From: QPIN01 sp965224575 | GTDB lineage: Bacteria; Pseudomonadota; Gammaproteobacteria; Methylococcales; Methylomonadaceae | Assembly: GCA_965224575.1 (NCBI GenBank) | Contig: CBDCZQ010000006.1 | Coordinates: 248,001 to 312,000 of the forward strand | Length of the DNA: 64,000 nucleotides | Reading direction: 5' to 3' | Shown: piece by piece, positions 19,152 through 27,032 of the stretch | How the letters are laid out: the number at the start of each line of letters is the position of its first letter | Position numbering within the stretch: the stretch's first letter is position 1 | The notes under the pieces: generated by a model | The model's database searches: none | Seen by the model: only the letters and a program-made list of their open reading frames with translations | Told to the model about the DNA's origin: nothing | Made by a program: the position numbers and the translations under genes

Positions 19152-19582
19152 TATAATCCCTCCACGTCCAGACCCATGCTACGAGCACTTCCAGCAATAA
19201 TTTTAACTGCGGCATCCATATCTGCCGCATTAAGATCTTCCATTTTTGTATTAGCAATTTCTTCTAACTGTGCTCGGGTAACTGTCCCAATCTTTGCTGT
19301 ATTAGGTGTTCCACTCCCTTTTTTAACACCCACAGCTTTCATCAACAAAACTGAGGCTGGAGGGGTTTTAGTAATAAAAGTAAAACTCTTATCATTAAAA
19401 ACGCTAATTACAACGGGAATAGGAAGCCCTTTTTCAATGTCTGATGTTTTAGCATTAAAAGCTTTACAGAACTCCATAATATTTAAACCATGCTGCCCTA
19501 GAGCAGGACCAACAGGTGGACTTGGATTCGCTTCACCTGCTTTAACCTGTAACTTGATATAAGCTGTTATTTTTTTCGCCAT
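19151..19582 (-). CDS. rplK: 50S ribosomal protein L11
   Basis: L11 forms the GTPase-associated centre with 23S rRNA and is needed for RelA activation. The 143-residue product has PSPPVGPALGQHGLNIMEFC with the conserved N-terminal prolines, and a C-terminal rRNA-binding domain. It is separated from nusG by 102 bases, where other gammaproteobacteria have a promoter for the L11 operon. I did not find a clear consensus there. Confidence 0.96.
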   Translation of the reverse strand: MAKKITAYIKLQVKAGEANPSPPVGPALGQHGLNIMEFCKAFNAKTSDIEKGLPIPVVISVFNDKSFTFITKTPPASVLLMKAVGVKKGSGTPNTAKIGTVTRAQLEEIANTKMEDLNAADMDAAVKIIAGSARSMGLDVEGL

Positions 19583-19684
19583 CTTTTCACTCCTAATTTG
19601 GGTGCAAACGCATTTTCAGCTCCCCAAGATACAAAAATCCCTATTCCATATTAGAAGAACAGAGATCTGTTTACTAAACTTTAA

Positions 19685-20218
19685 TTAGATTTTCTCTACC
19701 TGCCCAAAACTCAATTCAACCGGCGTAGATCGCCCAAATATTAAGACAGATACTTTCAACCGACTTTTTTCGTAATTTACTTCTTCCACATTTCCGTTAA
19801 AATCATTAAATGGCCCATCTATGACCCTCAAAACCTCACCTACTTCAAACAATATCTTAGGCCTTGGCTTATTGACACCTTCTTCAACACGATTCAGTAT
19901 TGCATTTGCTTCTTTTTCTGAAATGGGTGCAGGCTTATCTTTTGTACCACCAATAAACCCTAACACTCTTGGGATATTTCTAACCAGATGCCATGTATCA
20001 TCATTCAGTTCCATCTGAACAAGCACATATCCGGGAAAGAACTTTCTTTCACTTTTACGTTGCTGCCCCATTCTCATTTCCACAACTTCTTCAGTTGGAA
20101 CTAAAACCTTCCCAAACTGCTCTTGCATTCCTTCTAGTTCTATTTTTTCCTCTAAAGCAAGTTTTACTTTATTTTCATAATTTGAATAAGCATGAACAAC
20201 ATACCAGTTTAAAGCCAT
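19685..20218 (-). CDS. nusG: Transcription termination/antitermination factor NusG
   Basis: NusG binds the RNA polymerase clamp, links it to Rho or to ribosomal protein S10, and suppresses pausing. The 177-residue product has the NGN domain at the N-terminus (MALNWYVVHAYSNYENKV) and a KOW domain at the C-terminus (FEVGEVLRVIDGPFNDFNG). It starts 3 bases after secE. Its length and position are typical, so it is NusG proper and not an RfaH-like paralogue. Confidence 0.97.
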   Translation of the reverse strand: MALNWYVVHAYSNYENKVKLALEEKIELEGMQEQFGKVLVPTEEVVEMRMGQQRKSERKFFPGYVLVQMELNDDTWHLVRNIPRVLGFIGGTKDKPAPISEKEANAILNRVEEGVNKPRPKILFEVGEVLRVIDGPFNDFNGNVEEVNYEKSRLKVSVLIFGRSTPVELSFGQVEKI

Positions 20219-20221
20219 TAC

Positions 20222-20608
20222 TTAACCCCCTTGACCGGTCAAGCTTTTAATCGCCCAGAATAAGAACATATCTAGAAACCAAAGAAATAATCCAACAATA
20301 AACACTAAGCCAAATACCAGCAAAGTTGTTCTTATTGTTTCCTCTCGCGTAGGCCAGACTACTTTTCTAACTTCTTGCTTTGACTCAAGAGCAAAATCCC
20401 AAAGTCCTTTTCCTCTTACTGTTGTCAGCATAATCCCTATTGCAATTAAAACAACCGTCACAAGCATCAATACTCGATAAAGCATTGTAAAACCAGGAAC
20501 ATCAGAGAAATAATAAAAAGCAGCCACACCAGCAACTACAAAAACAAGAGATAAACCTTGTTTTACAACATCGAATATTTTTGATGTATCTTCCGCCTGT
20601 GCATTCAT
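20222..20608 (-). CDS. secE: Protein translocase subunit SecE
   Basis: SecE clamps SecY in the inner-membrane translocon. The 128-residue product has three predicted membrane segments (about residues 16-32, 37-58 and 92-118), as in enterobacterial SecE. The conserved amphipathic stretch SKQEVRKVVWPTREETIRT precedes the last one. It follows tRNA-Trp by 39 bases and is directly upstream of nusG. Confidence 0.95.
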   Translation of the reverse strand: MNAQAEDTSKIFDVVKQGLSLVFVVAGVAAFYYFSDVPGFTMLYRVLMLVTVVLIAIGIMLTTVRGKGLWDFALESKQEVRKVVWPTREETIRTTLLVFGLVFIVGLFLWFLDMFLFWAIKSLTGQGG

Positions 20609-20647
20609 TTTAGATAATTGATTTAAATTATTGAGCTAGACACTGAA

Positions 20648-20723
20648 TGGCAGGCCAGGAGGGACTCGAACCCACAACCTGCGGTTTTGGAGACCGCTGC
20701 TCTACCAATTGAGCCACTGACCT
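20648..20723 (-). tRNA. tRNA-Trp (anticodon CCA)
   Basis: The 76-base gene folds as a cloverleaf with a 7-bp acceptor stem (AGGTCAG/CTGGCCT), the T-arm GGTTCGAGTCC and anticodon CCA in the loop CTCCAAA. The 3' CCA is encoded. It lies between tRNA-Thr and secE. Confidence 0.95.
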
Positions 20724-20804
20724 ATTCAGAAATCATAAAGAACCGACGATTATACCGTGTCATTTCATATTGCGCAATAAAAAAGAGTCTTTCGAATTTG
20801 CAAC

Positions 20805-20880
<76 letters not shown>

Positions 20881-20903
20881 GGTCTGTAGTTTGTTGAAAA
20901 GAA

Positions 20904-20977
20904 TGGAGCGGGTGATGGGAATCGAACCCACATAATCAGCTTGGAAGGCTGGAGTTCTACCACTGAACTACACCCGC
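20904..20977 (-). tRNA. tRNA-Gly (anticodon TCC)
   Basis: The 74-base cloverleaf has the acceptor stem GCGGGTG paired with CACCCGC, anticodon loop CTTCCAA, and encoded CCA. One mismatch (C-A) closes the anticodon stem, which is tolerated. It is close in sequence to E. coli glyT. Confidence 0.94.
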
Positions 20978-20999
20978 AGAGTTTCCTGTATTGGAAAGA

Positions 21000-21084
21000 T
21001 GGTGGAGGGGGGAGGATTCGAACCTCCGAAGGTAGAACCGTCAGATTTACAGTCTGATCCCTTTGGCCACTCGGGAACCCCTCC
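21000..21084 (-). tRNA. tRNA-Tyr (anticodon GTA)
   Basis: The 85-base gene has acceptor stem GGAGGGG/CCCCTCC, anticodon loop CTGTAAA, the long variable arm expected for tRNA-Tyr, T-arm GGTTCGAATCC and an encoded CCA. It is the first gene of the four-tRNA cluster. Confidence 0.95.
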
Positions 21085-21094
21085 TGAGCCGGCT

Positions 21095-21123
21095 ATTATT
21101 ACAATAATAACCAGACTAGTCAA
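21095..21123 (-). promoter_or_regulatory. Sigma-70 promoter of the tRNA-secE-nusG transcription unit
   Basis: On the minus strand, -35 TTGACT (21118-21123) and -10 AATAAT (21095-21100) are separated by 17 bases. They are followed by a GC-rich discriminator (AGCCGGCTC) just before tRNA-Tyr. A GC-rich discriminator is typical of stable-RNA promoters under stringent control, so growth-rate regulation is likely. Confidence 0.7.
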
Positions 21124-21180
21124 TAATTATTTCACATGACTTTACCAGCCCATCAAACTCAACCCCAACCTATAGTAGAC

Positions 21181-21744
21181 TTAATTCAAATTATTCATAG
21201 CCAAAGAAAAATCACCTGAAATTATATTAGCAATTTCGGGCTCAACATTTCTAAATACGGAAAATAACGCCTCACGATCTACTACCGAAGGATTTGACAA
21301 AACATAATCTGCAACCTGCCTTCCTGCTTCTGGTCGACCAACACCCAACCTTAATCGATAAAACCCCTTACCGTCTAAATTGGCAATTATATCCCGAAGA
21401 CCATTATGCCCCGCATGACCACCTCCATTTTTTAGCTTTACCGCCCCCACTTCTAAATCTATTTCATCATGAACAACCAAAATTTGCTCAATATCTATCT
21501 TATAAAATCGAGAAAACGCAGCCACCGACAAGCCGCTACGATTCATAAATGTTTGAGGTTTAAGCAAAGCTACTTTTTTTGATTGATAAACGCAATTAGC
21601 AACAACCCCATGAAACTTCGGTTCATTATTCCATGACTGACCACACATTTCTAACAGTCTATCCAAAAACAAAAAACCGGCATTATGCCGGTTTTTTTCG
21701 TACTTCTGCCCAGGATTCCCCAAGCCAACTATTAGCTTAATCAC
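21181..21744 (-). CDS. pth: Peptidyl-tRNA hydrolase
   Basis: Pth cleaves the ester bond of peptidyl-tRNAs that drop off the ribosome. The product contains KLIVGLGNPGQKYEKNRHN at the N-terminus with the catalytic histidine in RHNAGF. It also has the tRNA-binding segment GGGHAGHNGLRDI. I place the start at the GTG at 21744, which overlaps the rplY stop (GTGATTAA) and has GGA about 8 bases upstream, giving 187 residues, close to E. coli (194). ATGs at 21753 and 21756 are alternatives. An open frame continues upstream inside rplY but carries no Pth sequence. Confidence 0.92.
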   Translation of the reverse strand: MIKLIVGLGNPGQKYEKNRHNAGFLFLDRLLEMCGQSWNNEPKFHGVVANCVYQSKKVALLKPQTFMNRSGLSVAAFSRFYKIDIEQILVVHDEIDLEVGAVKLKNGGGHAGHNGLRDIIANLDGKGFYRLRLGVGRPEAGRQVADYVLSNPSVVDREALFSVFRNVEPEIANIISGDFSLAMNNLN

Positions 21745-22408
21745 TTTTTCCATCATCCGCTTCGCCTGAAGCATCTTCATCAGAGGCAGCGCTCTCATCG
21801 CCCTCTTCAACCTCATCATCTTCTTCAACAACTTTTGTTTTGACCACTTGAGCAACAGTATGATCATGATCTCCCTCTTGAGCCAACACCACACACTCAA
21901 CACCTTCAGGAAACGCAATATCAGTTAAGTGGACAGAATCACCTATATCTAAACCACTTAAATCTACTTCAATATATTCTGGCAACAATGCTGGCAAACA
22001 AGACACCTCAATATCCACCATCGCGTGAGTAATAACACCTCCAGCCTTAAACCCAATACAAGTCTCTTCATTCATAAAATGCAAAGGCACTTTAACTTTT
22101 AAAGCCTGTTCTGCATTAACACGCATAAAATCCATATGCATTACTTCGTTTTTTGCAGGGTGACGCTGAATATCTTTTAATATTGCCTTTTCAGTCTTTC
22201 CATCTATCTTTAAGTCTAAAATATGGGAATAAACAGCCTCATGATTCAAATGATTATTTACCTCATTCTGAATCAATACTATTGACTGAGGACTCGCTTC
22301 TCCACCATAAACTACTGCAGGAATCTGACCATCACGACGAACCGCTTTCGCGGAACTTTTTCCTGATTGGTCGCGATTTTTAGCTACAAATTCAAACACA
22401 TTAGACAT
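21737..22408 (-). CDS. rplY: 50S ribosomal protein L25, general stress (CTC) type
   Basis: L25 binds 5S rRNA. This is the long CTC/TL5 form: an N-terminal L25 domain (FEFVAKNRDQSGKSSAKAVRR), a second beta-rich domain from about residue 95, and a very acidic tail over the last 35 residues. I chose the start at 22408 (MSNVFEF, 223 residues) because GGAG lies about 9 bases upstream. An in-frame ATG six codons earlier lacks that signal. It lies 49 bases after prs and overlaps the pth start. Confidence 0.92.
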   Translation of the reverse strand: MSNVFEFVAKNRDQSGKSSAKAVRRDGQIPAVVYGGEASPQSIVLIQNEVNNHLNHEAVYSHILDLKIDGKTEKAILKDIQRHPAKNEVMHMDFMRVNAEQALKVKVPLHFMNEETCIGFKAGGVITHAMVDIEVSCLPALLPEYIEVDLSGLDIGDSVHLTDIAFPEGVECVVLAQEGDHDHTVAQVVKTKVVEEDDEVEEGDESAASDEDASGEADDGKSD

Positions 22409-22457
22409 CTTTTTCTCCAAACTCACTCATTAATAAGCACTATACTTATTTTATTTA

Positions 22458-23408
22458 TTAATCTACATAAAGCGAACTGACCGATTCACTTTCAGCAATA
22501 CGCCTGATAGTTTCAGCTAGCATTTCCGCGACACTTAGCTGCCTAATTTTTTCAATTGACAACAACTCGTCATTTAACGGAATAGTATCAGTAACAACCA
22601 ATTCATCCAAAACAGAATTTCTTACATTATCCGCAGCCGCTCCCGACAACACAGGATGAGTACAATAAGCAACTACTTTAGTCGCTCCATTTTTCTTTAA
22701 AGCTGCCGCCGCATGACACAAGGTACCTGCAGTATCAACCAAATCATCAACCATGACACAAGTTCGACCTGAAACATCACCTATAATATGCATTATTTCG
22801 GATACATTTGCCTTTGGGCGCCTCTTATCAATGATTGCTAAATCAGCACCCAACCGCTTTGCCAATGCTCTCGCCCTAACAACCCCACCGACATCAGGCG
22901 AAACAACGATTAAATCTTCATACTTTTGTCGCCAAACATCCCCAAGCAACAAAGGCGAAGCATAGACATTATCAACGGGTATATCAAAAAAACCCTGAAC
23001 CTGCTCTGCGTGCAAATCAACCGTCAAAACCCTATCCGCTCCAGCTATATCAATCATATTGGCGACTAATTTAGCGGTAATTGGCACTCTCGCCGACCTT
23101 GAGCGACGATCTTGTCGTGCATATCCATAATATGGCATAACCGCCGTTATTCTTGACGCAGAGGCTCTTTTTAACGCATCAATCATTACCAGCATCTCCA
23201 TTAGATGCTGATCAGCAGGCGAACACGTAGGCTGAATAACAAATATGTCTTTGCCTCGTACATTCTCCTCAATTTCTACAACTATTTCTCCATCACTAAA
23301 ACGCCCGACTGTTGCCATCCCGAGACGCATATTTAGCTTCCTCACTATTCCTTCGGATAATACTTTGTTTGCATTTCCAGAAAATACCATCATTGAGGAA
23401 TCTTGCAT
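22458..23408 (-). CDS. prs: Ribose-phosphate pyrophosphokinase
   Basis: Prs makes phosphoribosyl pyrophosphate from ribose 5-phosphate and ATP for nucleotide, histidine and tryptophan synthesis. The 316-residue product has the metal and ATP-site segment VDLHAEQVQGFFDIPVDN near residue 130 and the PRPP-binding loop CVMVDDLVDTAGTLCHAA near 215-232. Length matches the family (about 315). It follows tRNA-Gln and precedes rplY, the arrangement seen in pseudomonads and relatives. Confidence 0.97.
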   Translation of the reverse strand: MQDSSMMVFSGNANKVLSEGIVRKLNMRLGMATVGRFSDGEIVVEIEENVRGKDIFVIQPTCSPADQHLMEMLVMIDALKRASASRITAVMPYYGYARQDRRSRSARVPITAKLVANMIDIAGADRVLTVDLHAEQVQGFFDIPVDNVYASPLLLGDVWRQKYEDLIVVSPDVGGVVRARALAKRLGADLAIIDKRRPKANVSEIMHIIGDVSGRTCVMVDDLVDTAGTLCHAAAALKKNGATKVVAYCTHPVLSGAAADNVRNSVLDELVVTDTIPLNDELLSIEKIRQLSVAEMLAETIRRIAESESVSSLYVD

Positions 23409-23448
23409 TTAAGCACCTCGCTAAAAATAATTAAGATGAAGATAAAAA

Positions 23449-23523
23449 TGGCTGGGCTGCCAGGATTCGAACCTGGGTATGCGGAGATCAAAACCCCGTG
23501 CCTTACCGCTTGGCGACAGCCCA
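23449..23523 (-). tRNA. tRNA-Gln (anticodon TTG)
   Basis: The 75-base cloverleaf has acceptor stem TGGGCTG/CAGCCCA, anticodon loop TTTTGAT, T-arm GGTTCGAATCC and encoded CCA. It sits between ispE and prs, a conserved location in many gammaproteobacteria, and is probably processed from the same transcript. Confidence 0.95.
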
Positions 23524-23531
23524 ATAAATTT

Positions 23532-24377
23532 TCAGTCCAATAAAACATCAAACAATGGTGATTTATTTAAGCCTCTGGTTAAATAAATCTGCCATTTTGT
23601 ATTCAGAACACTCCAAGCTTCACGCGCTAATTCTTCCGAATCAAACTCCGCAAAAACACAAGCACCTGTGCCCGTTAATCTAGCATTAGAAAACCTAGCC
23701 AAGTCTTCTAAAGCATTTTCTACTGGCTGATATAACTTACTAACAACATCTAAACAATCATTTTGATGTTGCCCTGCAAGAAAATCAGCCATTCTGATTG
23801 ATTTACTGTTCCTTGTCAAATCCCTTGTTGAAAAAATTTCTTTTGTATCTACATGGCACTCCGGTTTTATAACTACAATCCATTTTTCCAGAAGATCTAT
23901 CTCCTCAATTTTTTCTCCCACACCTTCTGCCCAAGAGGCTTTACCATACACAAAAATTGGGACGTCAGCCCCCAGCTCCAATCCTAACTGCATTAGTCTT
24001 TTTTTAGAAATATTTAATTTCCATAACTTATTTAACACAACTAACGTTGTTGCGGCATCAGAACTTCCACCGCCCAATCCTCCTCCCATAGGCAGGTTTT
24101 TTTCTACTTCAATAGAAACCCCCTCCTGACATCCCGTCTCGCGCCTTAATATGTTAGCAGCACGAATAGTCAAATCATCCTCTTCTGGCACCCCAGAAAG
24201 AGGTGATAATAAAGTTATTTTTCCATCTTTAACTGGGTGGTATGTAATCCAGTCACACAGCTCAATAAACTGAAAAACTGTTTGGAGCAAATGATACCCA
24301 TCATCTCTTTGCCCTGTTATCCTTAACATTAAATTCAATTTAGCTGGCGCAGGCCATTTTTTACCCCATTCCATCAT
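23532..24377 (-). CDS. ispE: 4-diphosphocytidyl-2-C-methyl-D-erythritol kinase
   Basis: IspE phosphorylates the 2-hydroxyl of CDP-methylerythritol in the non-mevalonate isoprenoid pathway. The 281-residue GHMP kinase has PAPAKLNLMLRITGQRDDGY at the N-terminus with the catalytic lysine, the ATP loop PMGGGLGGGSSDAA near residue 92, and the C-terminal LTGTGACVFAEF. Start is either of two adjacent ATGs. It is 33 bases downstream of lolB and 8 before tRNA-Gln. Confidence 0.95.
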   Translation of the reverse strand: MMEWGKKWPAPAKLNLMLRITGQRDDGYHLLQTVFQFIELCDWITYHPVKDGKITLLSPLSGVPEEDDLTIRAANILRRETGCQEGVSIEVEKNLPMGGGLGGGSSDAATTLVVLNKLWKLNISKKRLMQLGLELGADVPIFVYGKASWAEGVGEKIEEIDLLEKWIVVIKPECHVDTKEIFSTRDLTRNSKSIRMADFLAGQHQNDCLDVVSKLYQPVENALEDLARFSNARLTGTGACVFAEFDSEELAREAWSVLNTKWQIYLTRGLNKSPLFDVLLD

Positions 24378-24410
24378 TTTCTTATCTCAATTGTCCTTGC
24401 AATTAAAAAG

Positions 24411-24977
24411 CTACTCTTCCCACTGATCAATGATCAACTTCATCGTTGATTTTTTTCGATTAACTTTAATTTTCTTTGGCAACTTATCTTGCTTGACTAA
24501 TTGCATTTTTTGATAGTTAACTCGCCAACCCAATTGAACAAAACCTTCTTTTTCTCGCACATATGTGTTTTCTGGATCAACTAAACCGAGAACCCAATAT
24601 TTCAATGCCGAAATAGGCACTAAAACTCCAGTATATTTTTTGATCACATCATCAGCCGATCCATAATGCTGAACCTGCTTGCCATCAAAACTCACCAGCA
24701 CGCGCGTACCGTTAATATTGACAATTACACGCCCCATTCCAAGTGGACCAAATAATTCAATGACATCTTTATTTTTCAGATGCTTCCAATTAATTGATGC
24801 AGATATAGCATTATTTTGATCGGAAACAGCAAGCCGCCCTGAAAACGCCCATTCATCTTTGGCATATAAATAATTTCTTTCTTCCAACTGAAATAAGGTT
24901 GTTAGTTTAACTGGTTTATTACTACATGAAGTCAGAACACCCATTAAAAGTAGTATGATAAAAAACCTGATTTTCAC
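24411..24977 (-). CDS. lolB: Outer-membrane lipoprotein LolB
   Basis: LolB receives lipoproteins from LolA and inserts them in the outer membrane. The 188-residue product has a lipoprotein signal (MKIRFFIILLLMGVLTSC, lipobox LTSC with Cys18). The mature domain has the family pattern WAFSGRLAVSDQNNAISASI and VLGLVDPENTY. It starts 3 bases after the TPR gene stop and precedes ispE, a widely conserved order that supports the call. Confidence 0.9.
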   Translation of the reverse strand: MKIRFFIILLLMGVLTSCSNKPVKLTTLFQLEERNYLYAKDEWAFSGRLAVSDQNNAISASINWKHLKNKDVIELFGPLGMGRVIVNINGTRVLVSFDGKQVQHYGSADDVIKKYTGVLVPISALKYWVLGLVDPENTYVREKEGFVQLGWRVNYQKMQLVKQDKLPKKIKVNRKKSTMKLIIDQWEE

Positions 24978-24980
24978 TTA

Positions 24981-26720
24981 TCACTTCACATTATTAAACA
25001 AGCGCTGGGTTTTTAATAAATATTCATCATCTGGAGCTTTTTTATAGACTTTATCGAAAAGATTTTTTGCCTCATCCTTTTTACCCATTGCCCATAACAC
25101 CTCAACGATATGAGCAGCTATTTCATTTTCTGCTTGTTTTTCATAAGCACTTTCTAAATAATCTAGCGCTTCTTTAAACTTTTCTTGCTTAAATCGCAAC
25201 CACCCTAGACTATCAATAATTACCGCTTCATCTGGCTTTAGTTTTAAAGCCCGAAGCAAATATTTTTCAGCATCTTCGTATCGATCTGTTCTATCTGCTA
25301 ACGTGTAACCAAGAGCATTCAAAGCATTTGCATCGTTGGGGTCTTGCTGTAAAACCTGCAATAAGTCTTTCTCTACAACGTCCAGTTTATCTAGCTTTTC
25401 TGCTATTAAAGAACGTGTGTACAATAAATCCCTTTGTCCTGGAAACTCTTTCAGCCCCTTTGATAAAACATCATAGGCTTTTTGAAATTCTTTTTGTGAA
25501 CTATAAAGTTCTGCCTTCAAGAGCTGGGTATTTGACTTCTGCTTAGGAAATTTTTTAGATATTTTTTCAATTCGGTTTTCAGCTTCAGCATACTCCTTCT
25601 GCTTTAACAGCATTGATATTGCAATCATTGAAGCTTCATATTCAAAAGGCCCTTGGGTTACCTTATCAAACCAGACCAAGGCCTTATTATAATTTTCTTT
25701 CTTGTATTCAATTCTACCTAAATAAAAACTTGCAGGTGCATCCCAGCCAGGCTTATTAACCAGACTTTCTAAAACATCTATTGCTTCTTCGTCTTTTTCC
25801 TGTTGAAGATAGACCAAAGCCATAGAAAATTGAGCATCTCCATCCTCTGGGTTAGCATCTGAAATTTTTCGATAAACCTCCAATGCCCCATCAAAATTTT
25901 CTTCTTTCACCAAAATCTGAGCTAACATCTTTTGTACTCGCACATTTTCAGGATTTTTTTCCAAAATGCTTTCTAAATCTTTTTTAGCCAGACCTAAATC
26001 TCCTTTTTGCGCTGCTAACTGTGCACGTAGAATTAGAGCTTTTTCCCAGCCAGGCTGTACAACCAATGCTGCATTAACTTTTGTTATTGCAACATCTTGC
26101 CTCTTTAACTGTCCAGCTAAAAGTGCTTGAACATAAAGAACTCCCGACTGATTAGGGTGCTGAACAGAAACCTCCTCCATCACATCAGAGACGAACTCTG
26201 TATTTCCTTCCTTTTCCAGAATTTGTAATACTTCCATTATTGTCGATTCAAAACCCGCCGGATCATCTTCTAAAACTCTACCCAAATGTTTAATCGCGTT
26301 GTCTTTGTCAGATCCTCTTAAAGCCGATAAAATAGCTATTTTTCTAGCGGAAAGATTTTTTTCATCTCGCTTTAACCATAAAGAAACCGCCTCATCAGTT
26401 TTTTTTGTATCCTTCAAAAAAAGCCCTATTTTTGCAGCCCTTTCAGCAATTTTTGGATCATCCACATGCTTTGCTGCTTGCAAATAACCTTCTAAGGCAA
26501 CACCGTATTGTTTTCTTTGCCCAGCAATTTCTGCCGTCATCAAAAGATAAAGCACCTCTGGCGTAATTGCCGTTATCTTTTCAGGAACGACTTCTTTTTC
26601 CTTTTTAACACTTTCTTTTTTTTGTTCTTTTACTGAATGATCAGGTTCTTTTTCTTGAACACTTGCACACCCAGCTAGAAATACAGTGATCAGCACAGCT
26701 AATAACTTCATCATTAACAT
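24981..26720 (-). CDS. TPR-repeat lipoprotein
   Basis: A 579-residue outer-membrane or periplasmic lipoprotein with a signal ending in lipobox LAGC and about ten tetratricopeptide-like repeats over residues 60-570, for example NALNALGYTLADRTDRYEDA. TPR arrays mediate protein contacts; the partner is unknown. I moved the start to the ATG at 26720, which has GAGA about 9 bases upstream. The 26726 alternative is a TTG. Genes in this position beside lolB and divergent from hemA are conserved in pseudomonads, and a role in envelope assembly is inferred from context only. Confidence 0.85.
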   Translation of the reverse strand: MLMMKLLAVLITVFLAGCASVQEKEPDHSVKEQKKESVKKEKEVVPEKITAITPEVLYLLMTAEIAGQRKQYGVALEGYLQAAKHVDDPKIAERAAKIGLFLKDTKKTDEAVSLWLKRDEKNLSARKIAILSALRGSDKDNAIKHLGRVLEDDPAGFESTIMEVLQILEKEGNTEFVSDVMEEVSVQHPNQSGVLYVQALLAGQLKRQDVAITKVNAALVVQPGWEKALILRAQLAAQKGDLGLAKKDLESILEKNPENVRVQKMLAQILVKEENFDGALEVYRKISDANPEDGDAQFSMALVYLQQEKDEEAIDVLESLVNKPGWDAPASFYLGRIEYKKENYNKALVWFDKVTQGPFEYEASMIAISMLLKQKEYAEAENRIEKISKKFPKQKSNTQLLKAELYSSQKEFQKAYDVLSKGLKEFPGQRDLLYTRSLIAEKLDKLDVVEKDLLQVLQQDPNDANALNALGYTLADRTDRYEDAEKYLLRALKLKPDEAVIIDSLGWLRFKQEKFKEALDYLESAYEKQAENEIAAHIVEVLWAMGKKDEAKNLFDKVYKKAPDDEYLLKTQRLFNNVK

Positions 26721-27032
26721 CAACAAATTCTCTATTTAAATATGATTAAACATGGCTATAGAATATCAGAAATCCAGCATAATTTAGACCAGAATTTTTA
26801 ATCCTTATGTCTATCAGGTCACTATTGCGGAATTTATAATCATTTCTTTAGTCTTTTAAAAAAGGATAAAACAAACGTGTAGCACACGCTACACAACTGA
26901 TTCAGAAACATTTATCCATGCAAAAAACCCACAAATATAAATAAGTAACCGTCTTCACTTAAAGTATATATTTGATTAAATCGCTATTTTCCTTAGAATA
27001 AGCTCCTTTAATATGGCAATCCATAACAATCA
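26721..27032. other. Divergent intergenic region between the TPR lipoprotein gene and hemA
   Basis: A 312-base AT-rich spacer holding promoters for both directions. It includes a perfect 7-bp palindromic hairpin (26877-26883 with 26888-26894, loop ACAC) and the hemA promoter described separately. No reading frame with coding character is seen. Confidence 0.6.
26972..26999 (+). promoter_or_regulatory. Predicted sigma-70 promoter of hemA
   Basis: TTGATT (26972-26977) and TAGAAT (26994-26999) are 16 bases apart and end 33 bases before the hemA start, giving a short leader. The match is moderate and rests on consensus only. Confidence 0.45.

Noticed and set aside
21745..21918. Fifty-eight extra N-terminal codons for pth
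   Set aside because: The extension lies wholly within rplY in another frame and lacks Pth similarity. The family starts at the KLIVGLGNPG segment.
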